Of a stretch of DNA of 64,000 bases, positions 9,023 through 17,588 are shown piece after piece (positions within the stretch are counted from its first letter, which is position 1; each line of letters opens with the position of its first letter). Location of the stretch: contig NZ_CP120849.1 of assembly GCF_029581355.1 (NCBI RefSeq), positions 4,682,501 to 4,746,500 of the forward strand. The letters are read 5' to 3'. A model generated the notes under the pieces. That model did no database searches and was not told the DNA's origin. It was given only the letters and a program-made list of their open reading frames with translations. The position numbers and the translations under genes are program-made. This DNA is from Parabacteroides chongii. Lineage in GTDB: Bacteria > Bacteroidota > Bacteroidia > Bacteroidales > Tannerellaceae.

Positions 9023-10975
9023 TTATTGTTGTTTGTCCAAGGCTTCATATTCCGAATTCTTACTCTTAAACTCCGGAACAATCTCTTTCATCATCTTCAC
9101 CGTTCCGACTTTATCAACGCAGAGAGCCAGGTGAACCAACGGTTCCATTAAATTATTGATTTCATTGAAATCGTATTCGCGAACCTGGGCACGATAAATC
9201 TTTTCATTCGATGTCGGCAGCGTATTCTCCTTTATAGCCAAAAGTTCTTCGTAGAGTTTCTCGCCCGGACGAAGACCTGTGTACTGAATCTCTATATCTT
9301 TATCAGGGACAAGACCTGCCAGTTCAATCATACGGCGTGCCAAATCGGCTATCTTTACAGGTGTTCCCATGTCGAATACGAATATCTCATTTCCCTTTCC
9401 CATAAAAGCGGCTTCCAGCACCAGGCGACAGGCTTCCGGGATAGTCATGAAGTAACGGATAATATCGGGGTGAGTTACTGTCAGCGGACCTCCTTTTGCC
9501 AATTGTTCCCGGAAACGGGGAATAACCGAGCCATTACTTCCCAGGACATTTCCAAAACGAGTCGTAATAAAACGAGTCTTTCCGGGATGCAGTCCTCTAC
9601 TGATCGCAGTACTTAGACTTTGAACATAGATTTCGGCCAGGCGCTTGGATGCACCCATTACATTCGTTGGATTTACGGCTTTGTCAGTAGAGATCATGAT
9701 GAATTTGTCTACCTCATATTTTACTGCCATATCGGCTACGTTGTGAGTACCATAGACGTTCGTATGAATGGCTTCACAGGGGTTTTCCTCCATCAAAGGC
9801 ACATGTTTGTAGGCGGCGGCATGGAAGACGATCTGAGGATGAAAGCGGCTGAATACGCTCTCGACACGGTCGATCATACGGATATCTCCCATGACAGGCA
9901 CGAACCGGACTTCGGGGAATTTTTCTTCCAGTTCCAGGCGTATGTTGTGCATCGGTGTTTCCGCACTGTCGAATAAGATCAATTGCTTTAAACCGAAATG
10001 GCATAGCTGACGGCATAGTTCACTACCAATCGAACCGGCTGCTCCGGTTACCAAAACAACTTTTCCTTGAAGGGAGTTTGCGATTTCCTCCATATTTATA
10101 TGGATTTCATCACGACCCAATAGATCTTCGATACGTACGGCAGGGAGATTATGCAATGTTTTGCTTCCCTCTCTGAGTTCGTCGATAGTCGGAAGCATCA
10201 GCATACGGACTTTCTTCTTTTCACAGTAACGGATCAGGCGTTCGCTTTCGGCTTTGATGGCTTGGAAGTCTGTGAAAAGAATGGCTTTGATATTTTTCCT
10301 GTTAACCAAGCTGTTAAATTCAATCTGATCTCTAACGGAATAGACTTTATATCCGCCTATACGTAATGAAGATTTATTGCCGAAACGAAGATATCCTTCA
10401 ACCTGGTACATCAGCTTATCATTCAAGGAGGCTCCGAACAGGGCTGTTGTACGGTTTTCACTTCCGTAAATCAGAAGCTTGTCGCGATTGGATATATTCA
10501 GGACCAAATGATACAGTGTAATCAGTGTCACCCGGAAAAGGGTCAGCAGGAAGAATGTTAAGAACAGATCGATCAGAGTTCCTAATAAGATATTACGGAA
10601 AGTCAGTTCGGTTGCCAGATAAGCGATAACCGGTATCAACAGCAATATCTTCAGGAAAGTGACCAGAAGGATGCGGCCAACCTCGGTGAAGGCAGAATGG
10701 CGAATAACACCTTTATAGCTCTTAAAGCAGACAAAGCTAAGGGCACTGCATAATGTAGAAGAAAACAGTGCTATGGCAAATATGTGTATCGAATAGTTAA
10801 AAGCTAAAACATAAGAGAGAAGCCCCAAAGAAATCAAAGTAGAGCAGCCGGAAAGGAACAAATCAATCAAGAAAATTATCCATTGATTAAAATACCTTAA
10901 TTTGGAGAAATAACGAAACAGTGAAATAAACGTCATAGGATCAATTTTAATGGATGAAAAACGATTAACAATCAA
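9023..10975 (-). CDS. Membrane nucleotide-sugar epimerase/dehydratase (CapD/WbpM family)
   Basis: This 650-residue protein has four N-terminal membrane spans (about 30-165), a CoA-binding-like Rossmann domain (about 170-290), and a C-terminal SDR domain with the NAD site VTGAAGSIGSE (near 310), AAAYKHVPLMEENP and STDKAVNPTNVMGASKR. WbpM/PglF/CapD relatives are UDP-GlcNAc 4,6-dehydratases that make precursors of FucNAc-, QuiNAc- or bacillosamine-type sugars. It is the promoter-proximal gene of the polysaccharide operon, and its 5' end lies 165 bp from the invertible promoter element. No UpxY/UpxZ-type regulator precedes it, unlike many Bacteroides capsule loci. Confidence 0.92.
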   Translation of the reverse strand: MIVNRFSSIKIDPMTFISLFRYFSKLRYFNQWIIFLIDLFLSGCSTLISLGLLSYVLAFNYSIHIFAIALFSSTLCSALSFVCFKSYKGVIRHSAFTEVGRILLVTFLKILLLIPVIAYLATELTFRNILLGTLIDLFLTFFLLTLFRVTLITLYHLVLNISNRDKLLIYGSENRTTALFGASLNDKLMYQVEGYLRFGNKSSLRIGGYKVYSVRDQIEFNSLVNRKNIKAILFTDFQAIKAESERLIRYCEKKKVRMLMLPTIDELREGSKTLHNLPAVRIEDLLGRDEIHINMEEIANSLQGKVVLVTGAAGSIGSELCRQLCHFGLKQLILFDSAETPMHNIRLELEEKFPEVRFVPVMGDIRMIDRVESVFSRFHPQIVFHAAAYKHVPLMEENPCEAIHTNVYGTHNVADMAVKYEVDKFIMISTDKAVNPTNVMGASKRLAEIYVQSLSTAISRGLHPGKTRFITTRFGNVLGSNGSVIPRFREQLAKGGPLTVTHPDIIRYFMTIPEACRLVLEAAFMGKGNEIFVFDMGTPVKIADLARRMIELAGLVPDKDIEIQYTGLRPGEKLYEELLAIKENTLPTSNEKIYRAQVREYDFNEINNLMEPLVHLALCVDKVGTVKMMKEIVPEFKSKNSEYEALDKQQ

Positions 10976-11140
10976 TAGTTTTAAAGTTATAGAATTTCGT
11001 TATTGCATATAACAAAGTACGTCAGTCACAGAGTAACTTACTGTAATGTACATAATACTAAATTTCAAAATAGCCATTAAAAATCATAGCAATTTGAAGA
11101 TTTATATTGTTAAATAATAAATCGACAATGTCCCTATAAG

Positions 11141-11174
11141 AATGACTAGATTAATCGTTCCTTTTTTTGCGTCA
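11141..11174 (+). repeat. Left inverted repeat of invertible promoter element
   Basis: This 34-bp arm starts AATGACTAGA and contains CGTTCC followed by seven T. It matches the reverse complement of 11281-11314 at 29 of 34 positions without gaps. This is the size and spacing expected for a site-specific inversion site such as those flanking Bacteroides capsule promoters. Confidence 0.8.
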
Positions 11175-11247
11175 TTTTATTTGTTACGAGATGAAAAAAT
11201 GAATTTCTTATACTGTATGAATTATAAGGGATATAGAAAATACGCTA

Positions 11248-11277
11248 TTGTTTGTTCTAACTTTTATTATAACTTTG
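11248..11277 (+). promoter_or_regulatory. Invertible sigma-ABfr-type promoter, currently facing right
   Basis: TTG at 11248-11250, a 19-bp spacer, then TAACTTTG at 11270-11277 fit the Bacteroidota consensus exactly. The predicted start is near 11281-11284, at the inner edge of the right repeat. It lies between two inverted repeats. Here it reads toward mscS; inversion would aim it at the polysaccharide operon, giving a leader of about 195 nt. No matching promoter is present on the minus strand within the element. Confidence 0.75.
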
Positions 11278-11280
11278 CAG

Positions 11281-11314
11281 TGACTAAAAAAAAGGAACGT
11301 TTTTTCTAGTCATT
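11281..11314 (-). repeat. Right inverted repeat of invertible promoter element
   Basis: This is the partner arm of 11141-11174 in opposite orientation, with 29 of 34 positions identical after reverse complementing. The mismatches cluster at positions 11, 12, 15, 29 and 30 of the arm. The arms enclose 106 bp containing one promoter. Confidence 0.8.
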
Positions 11315-11626
11315 ATGCTTTATCAACACACTAATAATCAATCATATACACAAATACACAGCTATCTAAAACGACAATCACACATTATACACATATTAAC
11401 TAAAATATATAATCGATTATGTCTAAAAATCTTACAGAATCCAATAGTCTCCATGGCGATTATTTAACACTTCGACTAGATCAAATGATGTTTTTTCACA
11501 AAATAAGATCTCATTTTATGAATTAATTTTTGTTGTTAAGGTGTATGTGATTAATGTGAAAGTAGATCCTACAGGCACATTTCAAATTATAAATGTTATC
11601 TTTATAGAGAAATAGATATAAATAAT

Positions 11627-12796
11627 ATGGTGAACTTAGGTAGTTGGATGAACAAGATCCTCATTGGATGGGGAGTCGATCCAAAAATTGCAAACACTTT
11701 CGATGAGATTATCATTGCTGCATTGCTGATTGTTTTAGCGGTCGGCATCGATTATCTATGTCAGTTTATTTTTGTGGGTAGTGTACGGAAGCTGTCGGAG
11801 AAAAGTCACTATTTCTGGGATACACTGCTGATCAAACGAAAAGTAGTGCACAATTTGGTGCATGCCATTCCCGGTATTTTGGTGTACGCATTGCTTCCTA
11901 TGGCTTTTATCCGGGGAAAAGAGTTATTGCTGCTCTCTCAAAAAGTGTGCGCTGTCTATATCGTATTCGTCTTACTATTGGCGATCAACGGATTTATCCT
12001 TGTGATAATGGATATATACAATCACAAGGAAGTGAATAAAAACCGGTCGATAAAAGGTTTCATACAGGTATTCCAGGTGCTGGCTTTCTTTATCGGCGGT
12101 ATTGTAATTATAGCTATTCTGGTCGGTAAATCACCCGCCACCTTGTTTGCCGGACTGGGTGCTTCAGCAGCGATCCTAATGCTGGTGTTTAAAGACACGA
12201 TACTCGGATTTGTAGCAGGCATACAACTTTCTGCCAACGATATGTTGCGACCGGGCGACTGGATCACAGTTCCGGGATCGAATGCCAACGGTGTCGTGCA
12301 GGAAATTACGTTGAACACTGTAAAAATACAGAATTTCGATAATACGATTTCCACAATTCCACCCTATACATTGGTCAATAATTCCTTCCAAAACTGGCGG
12401 GGAATGGTCGAATCCGGCGGACGACGGGTCATGAAATCGATCTTTCTCGATCTGAATACAATTAAATTCTGTACACCGGATATGCTGGATACGTTCCGCA
12501 AGGAGATTCCTCTCCTCTCCGATTACCAGCCGGATAAAGGGGTTACGCCCACCAATTCGCAGATGTTCCGTATCTATGTGGAACGTTATCTGAACAGTTT
12601 GCCTGTTGTCAACACAGACCTCGACCTGATCATCAGCCAGCTTCAATCGACCGAATACGGCGTGCCTATTCAAATCTATTTCTTTTCCCGTAATAAAGTA
12701 TGGAAAGAGTATGAACGCATCCAGTCGGATATATTCGATCATTTCTTTGCGATGGTGCCTAAGTTCGAACTGAAAGTATATCAATACTCGGACTGA
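11627..12796 (+). CDS. MscS/YbdG-type mechanosensitive ion channel (copy 1)
   Basis: This 389-residue inner-membrane protein has about four to five spans in the first 170 residues. The MscS pore and beta domain follow: SPATLFAGLGASAAI, then FKDTILGFVAGIQLSAND, then MLRPGDWI. The long C-terminal cytoplasmic domain resembles YbdG (miniconductance) more than short MscS. It should open under membrane tension and release solutes on osmotic downshock. The ATG at 11627 begins MVNLGSWMNK. Its own promoter is weak (TATCTTTA at 11597), and the invertible promoter currently points at it. A paralog follows 66 bp downstream. Confidence 0.9.
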   Translation: MVNLGSWMNKILIGWGVDPKIANTFDEIIIAALLIVLAVGIDYLCQFIFVGSVRKLSEKSHYFWDTLLIKRKVVHNLVHAIPGILVYALLPMAFIRGKELLLLSQKVCAVYIVFVLLLAINGFILVIMDIYNHKEVNKNRSIKGFIQVFQVLAFFIGGIVIIAILVGKSPATLFAGLGASAAILMLVFKDTILGFVAGIQLSANDMLRPGDWITVPGSNANGVVQEITLNTVKIQNFDNTISTIPPYTLVNNSFQNWRGMVESGGRRVMKSIFLDLNTIKFCTPDMLDTFRKEIPLLSDYQPDKGVTPTNSQMFRIYVERYLNSLPVVNTDLDLIISQLQSTEYGVPIQIYFFSRNKVWKEYERIQSDIFDHFFAMVPKFELKVYQYSD

Positions 12797-12806
12797 TAAC
12801 GGTCAC

Positions 12807-12837
12807 TTGGGAGACTCTGATTTTTTACCTATATTTG
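12807..12837 (+). promoter_or_regulatory. Promoter of second mscS gene
   Basis: TTG at 12807-12809, a 20-bp spacer and TATATTTG at 12830-12837 match the Bacteroidota consensus. The start would be near 12841, 22 bp before the ATG. The second channel therefore can be transcribed independently of the first. Confidence 0.7.
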
Positions 12838-12862
12838 TGTTCGCAACTTTAAAGACAAATGT

Positions 12863-14131
12863 ATGAGTGAATTACAACAATGGATTAACAGTTATCTGAT
12901 CAAATGGGGTTTAGTACGCGATTCGGCAAATATATGGGATAACCTGATCGTACTGCTTCTCGTTATAGCAGTAACCGTCGGCATTGATTATACCTGCCGT
13001 TACATCTTCCTCGGATTATTTAAACGCTTTGCCAAAAGGACCAAAAACCAATGGGACGACCTGATCGTGGAACGCAAGATCATCAACAAGCTGATGCACC
13101 TGATCCCCGCCATTTTGGTTTATATCATGCTGCCTTTGGCACTTCCCAGGAGTGAGATGCCTACATTGCTCGGTATTCTCCAAATGATCTGCAGTATCTA
13201 TATTGTTGCCGTCATATTGCGTTTTATTAATGCGGCATTAAATCTGCTCCTCGAAATATACAACAGGAAAGAAGCCTTCAAGAATAAGCCGCTGAAAGGG
13301 TTTGTGCAGATCATTCAGGTGCTTGTATTCTTTGTCGGGTTTATCATTATCATTAGTATACTGATAGGGAAATCACCCGCTACCTTGTTTGCCGGATTGG
13401 GGGCATCCGCGGCTATCCTTATGTTGGTATTCAAAGATACGATACTCGGATTCGTTGCCGGCATCCAGCTATCGGCCAATGATATGCTCCGTCCTGGCGA
13501 CTGGATCACGATGACTAAATACGGCGCAGACGGAACTGTGATCGAAGTGACACTGAACTCGATCAAAGTACGGAATTTCGATAATACAATCACCATGATA
13601 CCACCTTACGCCCTTGTCAGCGACTCTTTCCAAAACTGGCGAGGCATGCAGGAATCAGGCGGTCGACGCGTTAAACGATCGATCAATATCGACATGAACA
13701 GTGTACGTTTTTGTACCCCGGAAATGCTAGCCAAATTCCGCAAGATATCCTTATTAACCGAATATATCGACACAAAGCAAAAGGAACTGGAAAGATATAA
13801 TGAAGAGCATAATATAGATGATTCTATCAAAGTGAACGGACGCCGCCAAACCAACCTCGGTGTTTTTCGTGCTTACCTGGTGAATTACCTGAAAAGTAAT
13901 CCTGACGTGAACAAAGATTTAACGTGCATGGTACGCCAACTGCAACCGACAGAAAAAGGGATCCCGATGGAATTATATTTCTTCGCAGCCACAACTGTCT
14001 GGATTCCATACGAAGGTATTCAAGCGGATGTGTTCGACCATATTCTAGCTATTTTGCCTGAGTTCGGACTGCAGGTATTCCAAGAGGTTTCAGGTTCTGA
14101 TCTACGCCATCTAAGGATTGAAAAAGATTAA
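12863..14131 (+). CDS. MscS/YbdG-type mechanosensitive ion channel (copy 2)
   Basis: This 422-residue paralog of the preceding protein shares its whole architecture, including an almost identical pore helix (SPATLFAGLGASAAILMLVFKD) and MLRPGDWI. It is longer because of an insertion at roughly residues 300-325 (KQKELERYNEEHNIDD) in the cytoplasmic domain and a longer tail. The two genes look like an old tandem duplication. It has its own promoter, so the copies may be expressed under different conditions. Function is tension-gated solute release at the inner membrane. Confidence 0.9.
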   Translation: MSELQQWINSYLIKWGLVRDSANIWDNLIVLLLVIAVTVGIDYTCRYIFLGLFKRFAKRTKNQWDDLIVERKIINKLMHLIPAILVYIMLPLALPRSEMPTLLGILQMICSIYIVAVILRFINAALNLLLEIYNRKEAFKNKPLKGFVQIIQVLVFFVGFIIIISILIGKSPATLFAGLGASAAILMLVFKDTILGFVAGIQLSANDMLRPGDWITMTKYGADGTVIEVTLNSIKVRNFDNTITMIPPYALVSDSFQNWRGMQESGGRRVKRSINIDMNSVRFCTPEMLAKFRKISLLTEYIDTKQKELERYNEEHNIDDSIKVNGRRQTNLGVFRAYLVNYLKSNPDVNKDLTCMVRQLQPTEKGIPMELYFFAATTVWIPYEGIQADVFDHILAILPEFGLQVFQEVSGSDLRHLRIEKD

Positions 14132-14198
14132 GCTTCTGTTATTCACAGGATGATGAAATTTTATTCGTTCATCCGAATAGTTCTTTGAGACAGAGGCA

Positions 14199-14249
14199 GG
14201 TGTAAATAAATTTAGAGGTACGTGTAAATGGATTTAGACGTACCTCTAA
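14199..14249. repeat. Inverted and direct repeat downstream of mscS
   Basis: TTAGAGGTACGT at 14212-14223 is perfectly inverted at 14238-14249. An imperfect 18-bp direct repeat (GGTGTAAATAAATTTAGA at 14199-14216, and CGTGTAAATGGATTTAGA at 14221-14238) overlaps it. It lies between the convergent mscS and SPFH genes and may act as a bidirectional terminator, although T tracts are short. Confidence 0.5.
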
Positions 14250-14323
14250 TTTGTAAGACATAGTAATAGACTTGTCTACTGAATTTCAAATAAAAGAAAA
14301 TATTCTACAAATCAATTTTAAAA

Positions 14324-15217
14324 CTATTCCTTAAACGAAGCCTCATTGCTCTTTGCCAACGAAACCAATCCTCCCATAACTCCCAGATTCATAGTATCCA
14401 GTGCCGAACTTGGTACAATAATCATTGAACCTTTCTCTTTTAAGCCCTCGAAGAGCATGTTCATGCCTCTGAGATGCAACGCGACAGGGTTGTCTGTATA
14501 TTTTTTACTGGCCTGTTCAAACTTATCGGCAATCTCTGTTTCAGCCGTTCCCAGGATAACACGGGCTCTTCTTTCACGTTCGGCCTGTGCCTCTTTACTC
14601 ATTGCATCAGCCAAATCCTGCGGTATGGCAATATCATTAATACCTACTGTTTGACAGGTTATACCCCAGGGATTCGTATTCCTGTCTAAGACGTGCTGCA
14701 AATCTTCGGCAATCTTATCGCGCTCCTGCAATAGAGTAGACAGTTCATGTTTGCCGATCGTATCTCTTAAACCGGTCTGGGCTATGTTTTCGATGGCTTT
14801 TTGATATTCCTGTACTTCCAGGGCTGCCTTTTCCACATCCCAAACCGTCCAGTATACAACTGCATCCACATTTACCGGTACAGTGTCTTTTGTCAAAGTT
14901 TGTTCAGCTTTAAAAGTACTTACACGCACACGCTGGTCGATATAAGCCGATACGCTATCAAGAATAGGAATAATCATAAACGGGCCCGGACCTTTCAAGC
15001 CCTTGAATTTACCCATACGCAACACCACTGCCCGCTCCCATTGGTCGGCAATGCGGATCGAAAGAGCCAATAATCCCGATAAGAGGATCAGAAACAACAA
15101 CACCGGCGTACTTACAATATGTAAAATATGCAGAACAACTGATATGAAAATCAGTACTAACAAAACTGAAATAGAAATGGGATTAAACCATCCTTTGCTG
15201 ATTACATTTGCTGTCAT
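14324..15217 (-). CDS. SPFH/stomatin-like (slipin) membrane protein
   Basis: This 297-residue protein has two adjacent N-terminal hydrophobic segments (about 15-55) and then an SPFH/band-7 domain: ERAVVLRMGKF, GPGPFMIIPILD, YIDQRVRVSTF. A charged helical region follows (AMSKEAQAERERRAR), as in slipins. These proteins form membrane scaffolds that organise lipids, channels or proteases. It lies 5 bp after a GntR-type regulator gene, so the two are probably co-transcribed, as in YtrA-type membrane-stress operons. No NfeD-type partner is nearby. Confidence 0.88.
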   Translation of the reverse strand: MTANVISKGWFNPISISVLLVLIFISVVLHILHIVSTPVLLFLILLSGLLALSIRIADQWERAVVLRMGKFKGLKGPGPFMIIPILDSVSAYIDQRVRVSTFKAEQTLTKDTVPVNVDAVVYWTVWDVEKAALEVQEYQKAIENIAQTGLRDTIGKHELSTLLQERDKIAEDLQHVLDRNTNPWGITCQTVGINDIAIPQDLADAMSKEAQAERERRARVILGTAETEIADKFEQASKKYTDNPVALHLRGMNMLFEGLKEKGSMIIVPSSALDTMNLGVMGGLVSLAKSNEASFKE

Positions 15218-15222
15218 AAGTA

Positions 15223-15603
15223 TTATTTTTTAGAGGTTTCAATATTCTTTAATTCGTGTATGATGTCGTTGAGAGTAAAGCCATAACTAAATGCGACAGA
15301 GGAAAGCTGCATACAAATATCCTTTAATTTGTCTTTCCGCTCCTTTTCGTCTATTACATTTTCTGTTTTGTTGATAAAGGTACCGGTGCCCTGTTGGGTT
15401 TCAAGGATATTTCTAATTTCCAATTCCTTATAAGCTTTAGAGACCGTGTTCAGATTCACTTTCAGTTCTACTGCAAGGGCTCTGACCGTTGGGAGCTGTT
15501 CACCAAGTTTTAATTGTCCGGATGCAATGCCAAATATGATCTGGTCGATGATTTGCCGGTATACCGGGACGCCACTGGAATAATCTAATAAGAACTTTAT
15601 CAT
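15223..15603 (-). CDS. GntR family transcriptional regulator (YtrA-like)
   Basis: From the ATG at 15603 the product has 126 residues (MIKFLLDYSSGVPVYRQ). A TTG 24 bp further upstream is possible but less likely. The winged helix-turn-helix covers about residues 8-75: GVPVYRQIIDQI, LGEQLPTVRALA, VNLNTVSKAYKELE, and the wing GTGTFI. The short C-terminal helical tail instead of a ligand-binding domain is typical of the YtrA subfamily, which regulates its own operon with membrane proteins. Its partner here is the SPFH gene. A palindrome at 15623-15635 is a plausible operator. Confidence 0.88.
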   Translation of the reverse strand: MIKFLLDYSSGVPVYRQIIDQIIFGIASGQLKLGEQLPTVRALAVELKVNLNTVSKAYKELEIRNILETQQGTGTFINKTENVIDEKERKDKLKDICMQLSSVAFSYGFTLNDIIHELKNIETSKK

Positions 15604-15622
15604 ATAGGTAAATATTATATTA

Positions 15623-15635
15623 TACAAACATTGTA
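15623..15635. promoter_or_regulatory. Candidate operator for the GntR regulator
   Basis: The 13-bp palindrome TACAA-ACA-TTGTA lies 19 bp before the regulator start codon, where an autorepressor would bind. The assignment is inferred from symmetry and position only. Confidence 0.35.
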
Positions 15636-15950
15636 CTATTTCTATATGACAAAGGAACGAAAAATATTTATTCCACCAAATTAAATTCTGACTTTTTTGA
15701 AAAAGATTTTATCTGCTTGGCTAAACCACCGATCTTATGCCATTATGTTAAAAGTGCGTTTATGACACAAAATAAAGAGAATATTGTGAGGCTATATAAA
15801 AATAAATAGTATCTTTACAAGTGAAAAACGTAAATTTTTTCATAGTTAAGGTTTTGGTTTAGAGATGGCCCTCTTGTGAAAGCTGGCCATTTCGTTTTTT
15901 ATATACCCTTGTATTCAAACTGTTTTAGCCTGTTATACAGGATTCTTCAA
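15628..15950. other. 323-bp intergenic region
   Basis: This gap lies between the divergent start of the GntR gene and the end of the TonB-domain gene. It holds the candidate GntR operator and a possible small plus-strand RNA with its own terminator (15821-15899). No protein-coding frame is supported. Confidence 0.6.
15821..15899 (+). ncRNA. Candidate orphan small RNA
   Basis: A plus-strand terminator-like hairpin (ATGGCC at 15865-15870 pairing with GGCCAT at 15885-15890, then a T-rich tail) follows a promoter-like TATCTTTA at 15810-15817, with TTG at 15784-15786 and a 23-bp spacer. No plus-strand gene precedes it, so the terminator has no other obvious client. The promoter deviates from consensus at the final G and in spacing, so this is tentative. 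Confidence 0.4.
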
Positions 15951-17564
15951 TCAGTCTATCTCTATAAAATTCACCTGTACAATTTCATTATAAGCGAAAG
16001 GAGGTTTAGCATACTCTTCTCCAGCCTCTGCTTCTTTCAATGTATTGGTTTCGTAATCTATTTTCCAGATACGATTGTATTGGGTTGATATATAGAGAGG
16101 CTCAAAGTCTTTATCATCCTCCTGAAAGAACAACATGACATGCTGTCCGGCAACCGGTTCACATTCTTTCGGTAAAGTCAGCCACGCTCTGATCTGTGCC
16201 TTATGCTCATTATCATCAAAATACACCAGGTGATCCATCAACTCGATGAAAACCTCCCAGCTGATATCATACGGGAAAGTCAAGGCAAATACCTGTTTGC
16301 CCATCGGATGGATACGAATAATCGCATCATACCGGCGACTATTATATATATCGGTAAATACACGTAACATCTGTTCCACGTCCGCTTCTTCCACTCCGAC
16401 AACGATCACTATTTTATCATTGCTGACAGAAATATTAGGACGTAAAGCCGGATCCGGCTTCCGGTTCTTTTTCCGGAACTTACTTCTCAAATAGAGAATA
16501 ACGGCAACAGCTATTGCCCCAAAAAACAGATAAGCCTTGAGCGGCAGCTTCTTTCCGGACTTTTTCGTATGTTCCACTATTTTTATTCCATCATCATTCA
16601 GATCGAAAGTAACAGGGATCACTTTTTCATCAGCAATATTCTCTCCGTTGCGGGTTGCCGGAATCCATTTTCCACTTGTCAAACCTACCAGACGGATCGC
16701 TTCATCGTTCAGTAACGGCTCCGAACCGAGAAAGACATGCGGATCAGTCACCGAGCCGTCAGGTTCAACCGTACAAGAGATAAGAACGGTTCCACTCACC
16801 TCTTCCTCCCGGGCTTTCTCCGGATATTCCATATTTTGCCGGATAAACCAAAATTGTGCCGATGATCCGCCGATATATTCAGGAAAAGTACGGTCAGAAC
16901 CTTCGGAACGATCGATCGGACTATAAACACCCTCATTTGTCTTCAACAAATAAGTAAGCATATATTGATCGTCATTCGCACGGCTGAAACTCATGGAACG
17001 GTATCCCAACTTAGGTACATTATTTATCTGTTTTCCGTCATTATCCGGCGGCAACAGTACGACATCCATCAATCCAACTTTAATTCTGGAAAAACGCAGA
17101 TCGTTCAATACATGCAGATAAAGAGACTGACAAGCCATCTCCTCTCCCGATTCGCCTTTCTGCCGCACACTTTCAAACCGATACTTCCAGGCAATAGGGA
17201 CCGCATTCTCGTAATCATCCACAAAGGAATAGATCAAACTGATCCGGGCACCACCCAACAAAGGGACAGGCTCGGTTACAAGCCCTTTCAACTTGGGATT
17301 ATCAGGCGTAAAAGCAGTAAACTCACCTTCGTTTGTTCCAAAGCGAGTCAATTTATTGACCGGAAAGACTGCTTCCAAACGAAACCGGGAAATATCCGTA
17401 TCGTCCGGTTTGGGTTCTTCAATGATCAGACTATCCAGATAAGGTCTGACCTCCTGACGCAAATGAAGTTGCTCTTCCGGCAAACTATTCTGTTGCGCCT
17501 TTACTCCTGATATTCCACTGGCAAAAACTGCCAGGAGCAGGAACAATATCGGGGTTGCTTTCAT
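15951..17564 (-). CDS. TonB-domain protein with C-terminal membrane anchor and extra domain
   Basis: This 537-residue protein starts with a cleavable-looking signal peptide ending VKAQ (about residue 24). An unrecognised periplasmic region follows, then a TonB C-terminal domain at about 233-322 (YPEKAREEEVSGTVLI, VEPDGSVTDPHVF, WIPATRNG). After it comes a single membrane span near 343-362 flanked by KKSGKK and RSKFRKK, and a 175-residue C-terminal domain of unknown type, probably cytoplasmic. Classical TonB has the anchor at the N-terminus, so the order is reversed here. It is the last gene of the acyltransferase operon, 24 bp after the MBOAT gene. An energy-transducing role is not assured. 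Confidence 0.75.
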   Translation of the reverse strand: MKATPILFLLLAVFASGISGVKAQQNSLPEEQLHLRQEVRPYLDSLIIEEPKPDDTDISRFRLEAVFPVNKLTRFGTNEGEFTAFTPDNPKLKGLVTEPVPLLGGARISLIYSFVDDYENAVPIAWKYRFESVRQKGESGEEMACQSLYLHVLNDLRFSRIKVGLMDVVLLPPDNDGKQINNVPKLGYRSMSFSRANDDQYMLTYLLKTNEGVYSPIDRSEGSDRTFPEYIGGSSAQFWFIRQNMEYPEKAREEEVSGTVLISCTVEPDGSVTDPHVFLGSEPLLNDEAIRLVGLTSGKWIPATRNGENIADEKVIPVTFDLNDDGIKIVEHTKKSGKKLPLKAYLFFGAIAVAVILYLRSKFRKKNRKPDPALRPNISVSNDKIVIVVGVEEADVEQMLRVFTDIYNSRRYDAIIRIHPMGKQVFALTFPYDISWEVFIELMDHLVYFDDNEHKAQIRAWLTLPKECEPVAGQHVMLFFQEDDKDFEPLYISTQYNRIWKIDYETNTLKEAEAGEEYAKPPFAYNEIVQVNFIEID

Positions 17565-17588
17565 AATTATAGAAATATTTAGTTTACA

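Larger units (their letters stand above)
10976..11626. other. 651-bp intergenic region with phase-variable promoter
   Basis: This gap separates the minus-strand polysaccharide operon from the plus-strand mscS genes. It contains the inverted-repeat-bounded promoter at 11141-11314. Outside that element I found no TAnnTTTG box on the minus strand facing the operon. A 35-codon reading frame (11419-11526, plus) and a weak TATCTTTA box at 11597-11604 before mscS are present. Neither is convincing alone. No strong terminator separates the element from mscS. Confidence 0.8.

Noticed and set aside
11419..11526. 35-codon plus-strand frame after the invertible element
   Set aside because: No recognisable motif or clear ribosome-binding site; length is compatible with chance. 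Kept only as a remark in the intergenic entry.
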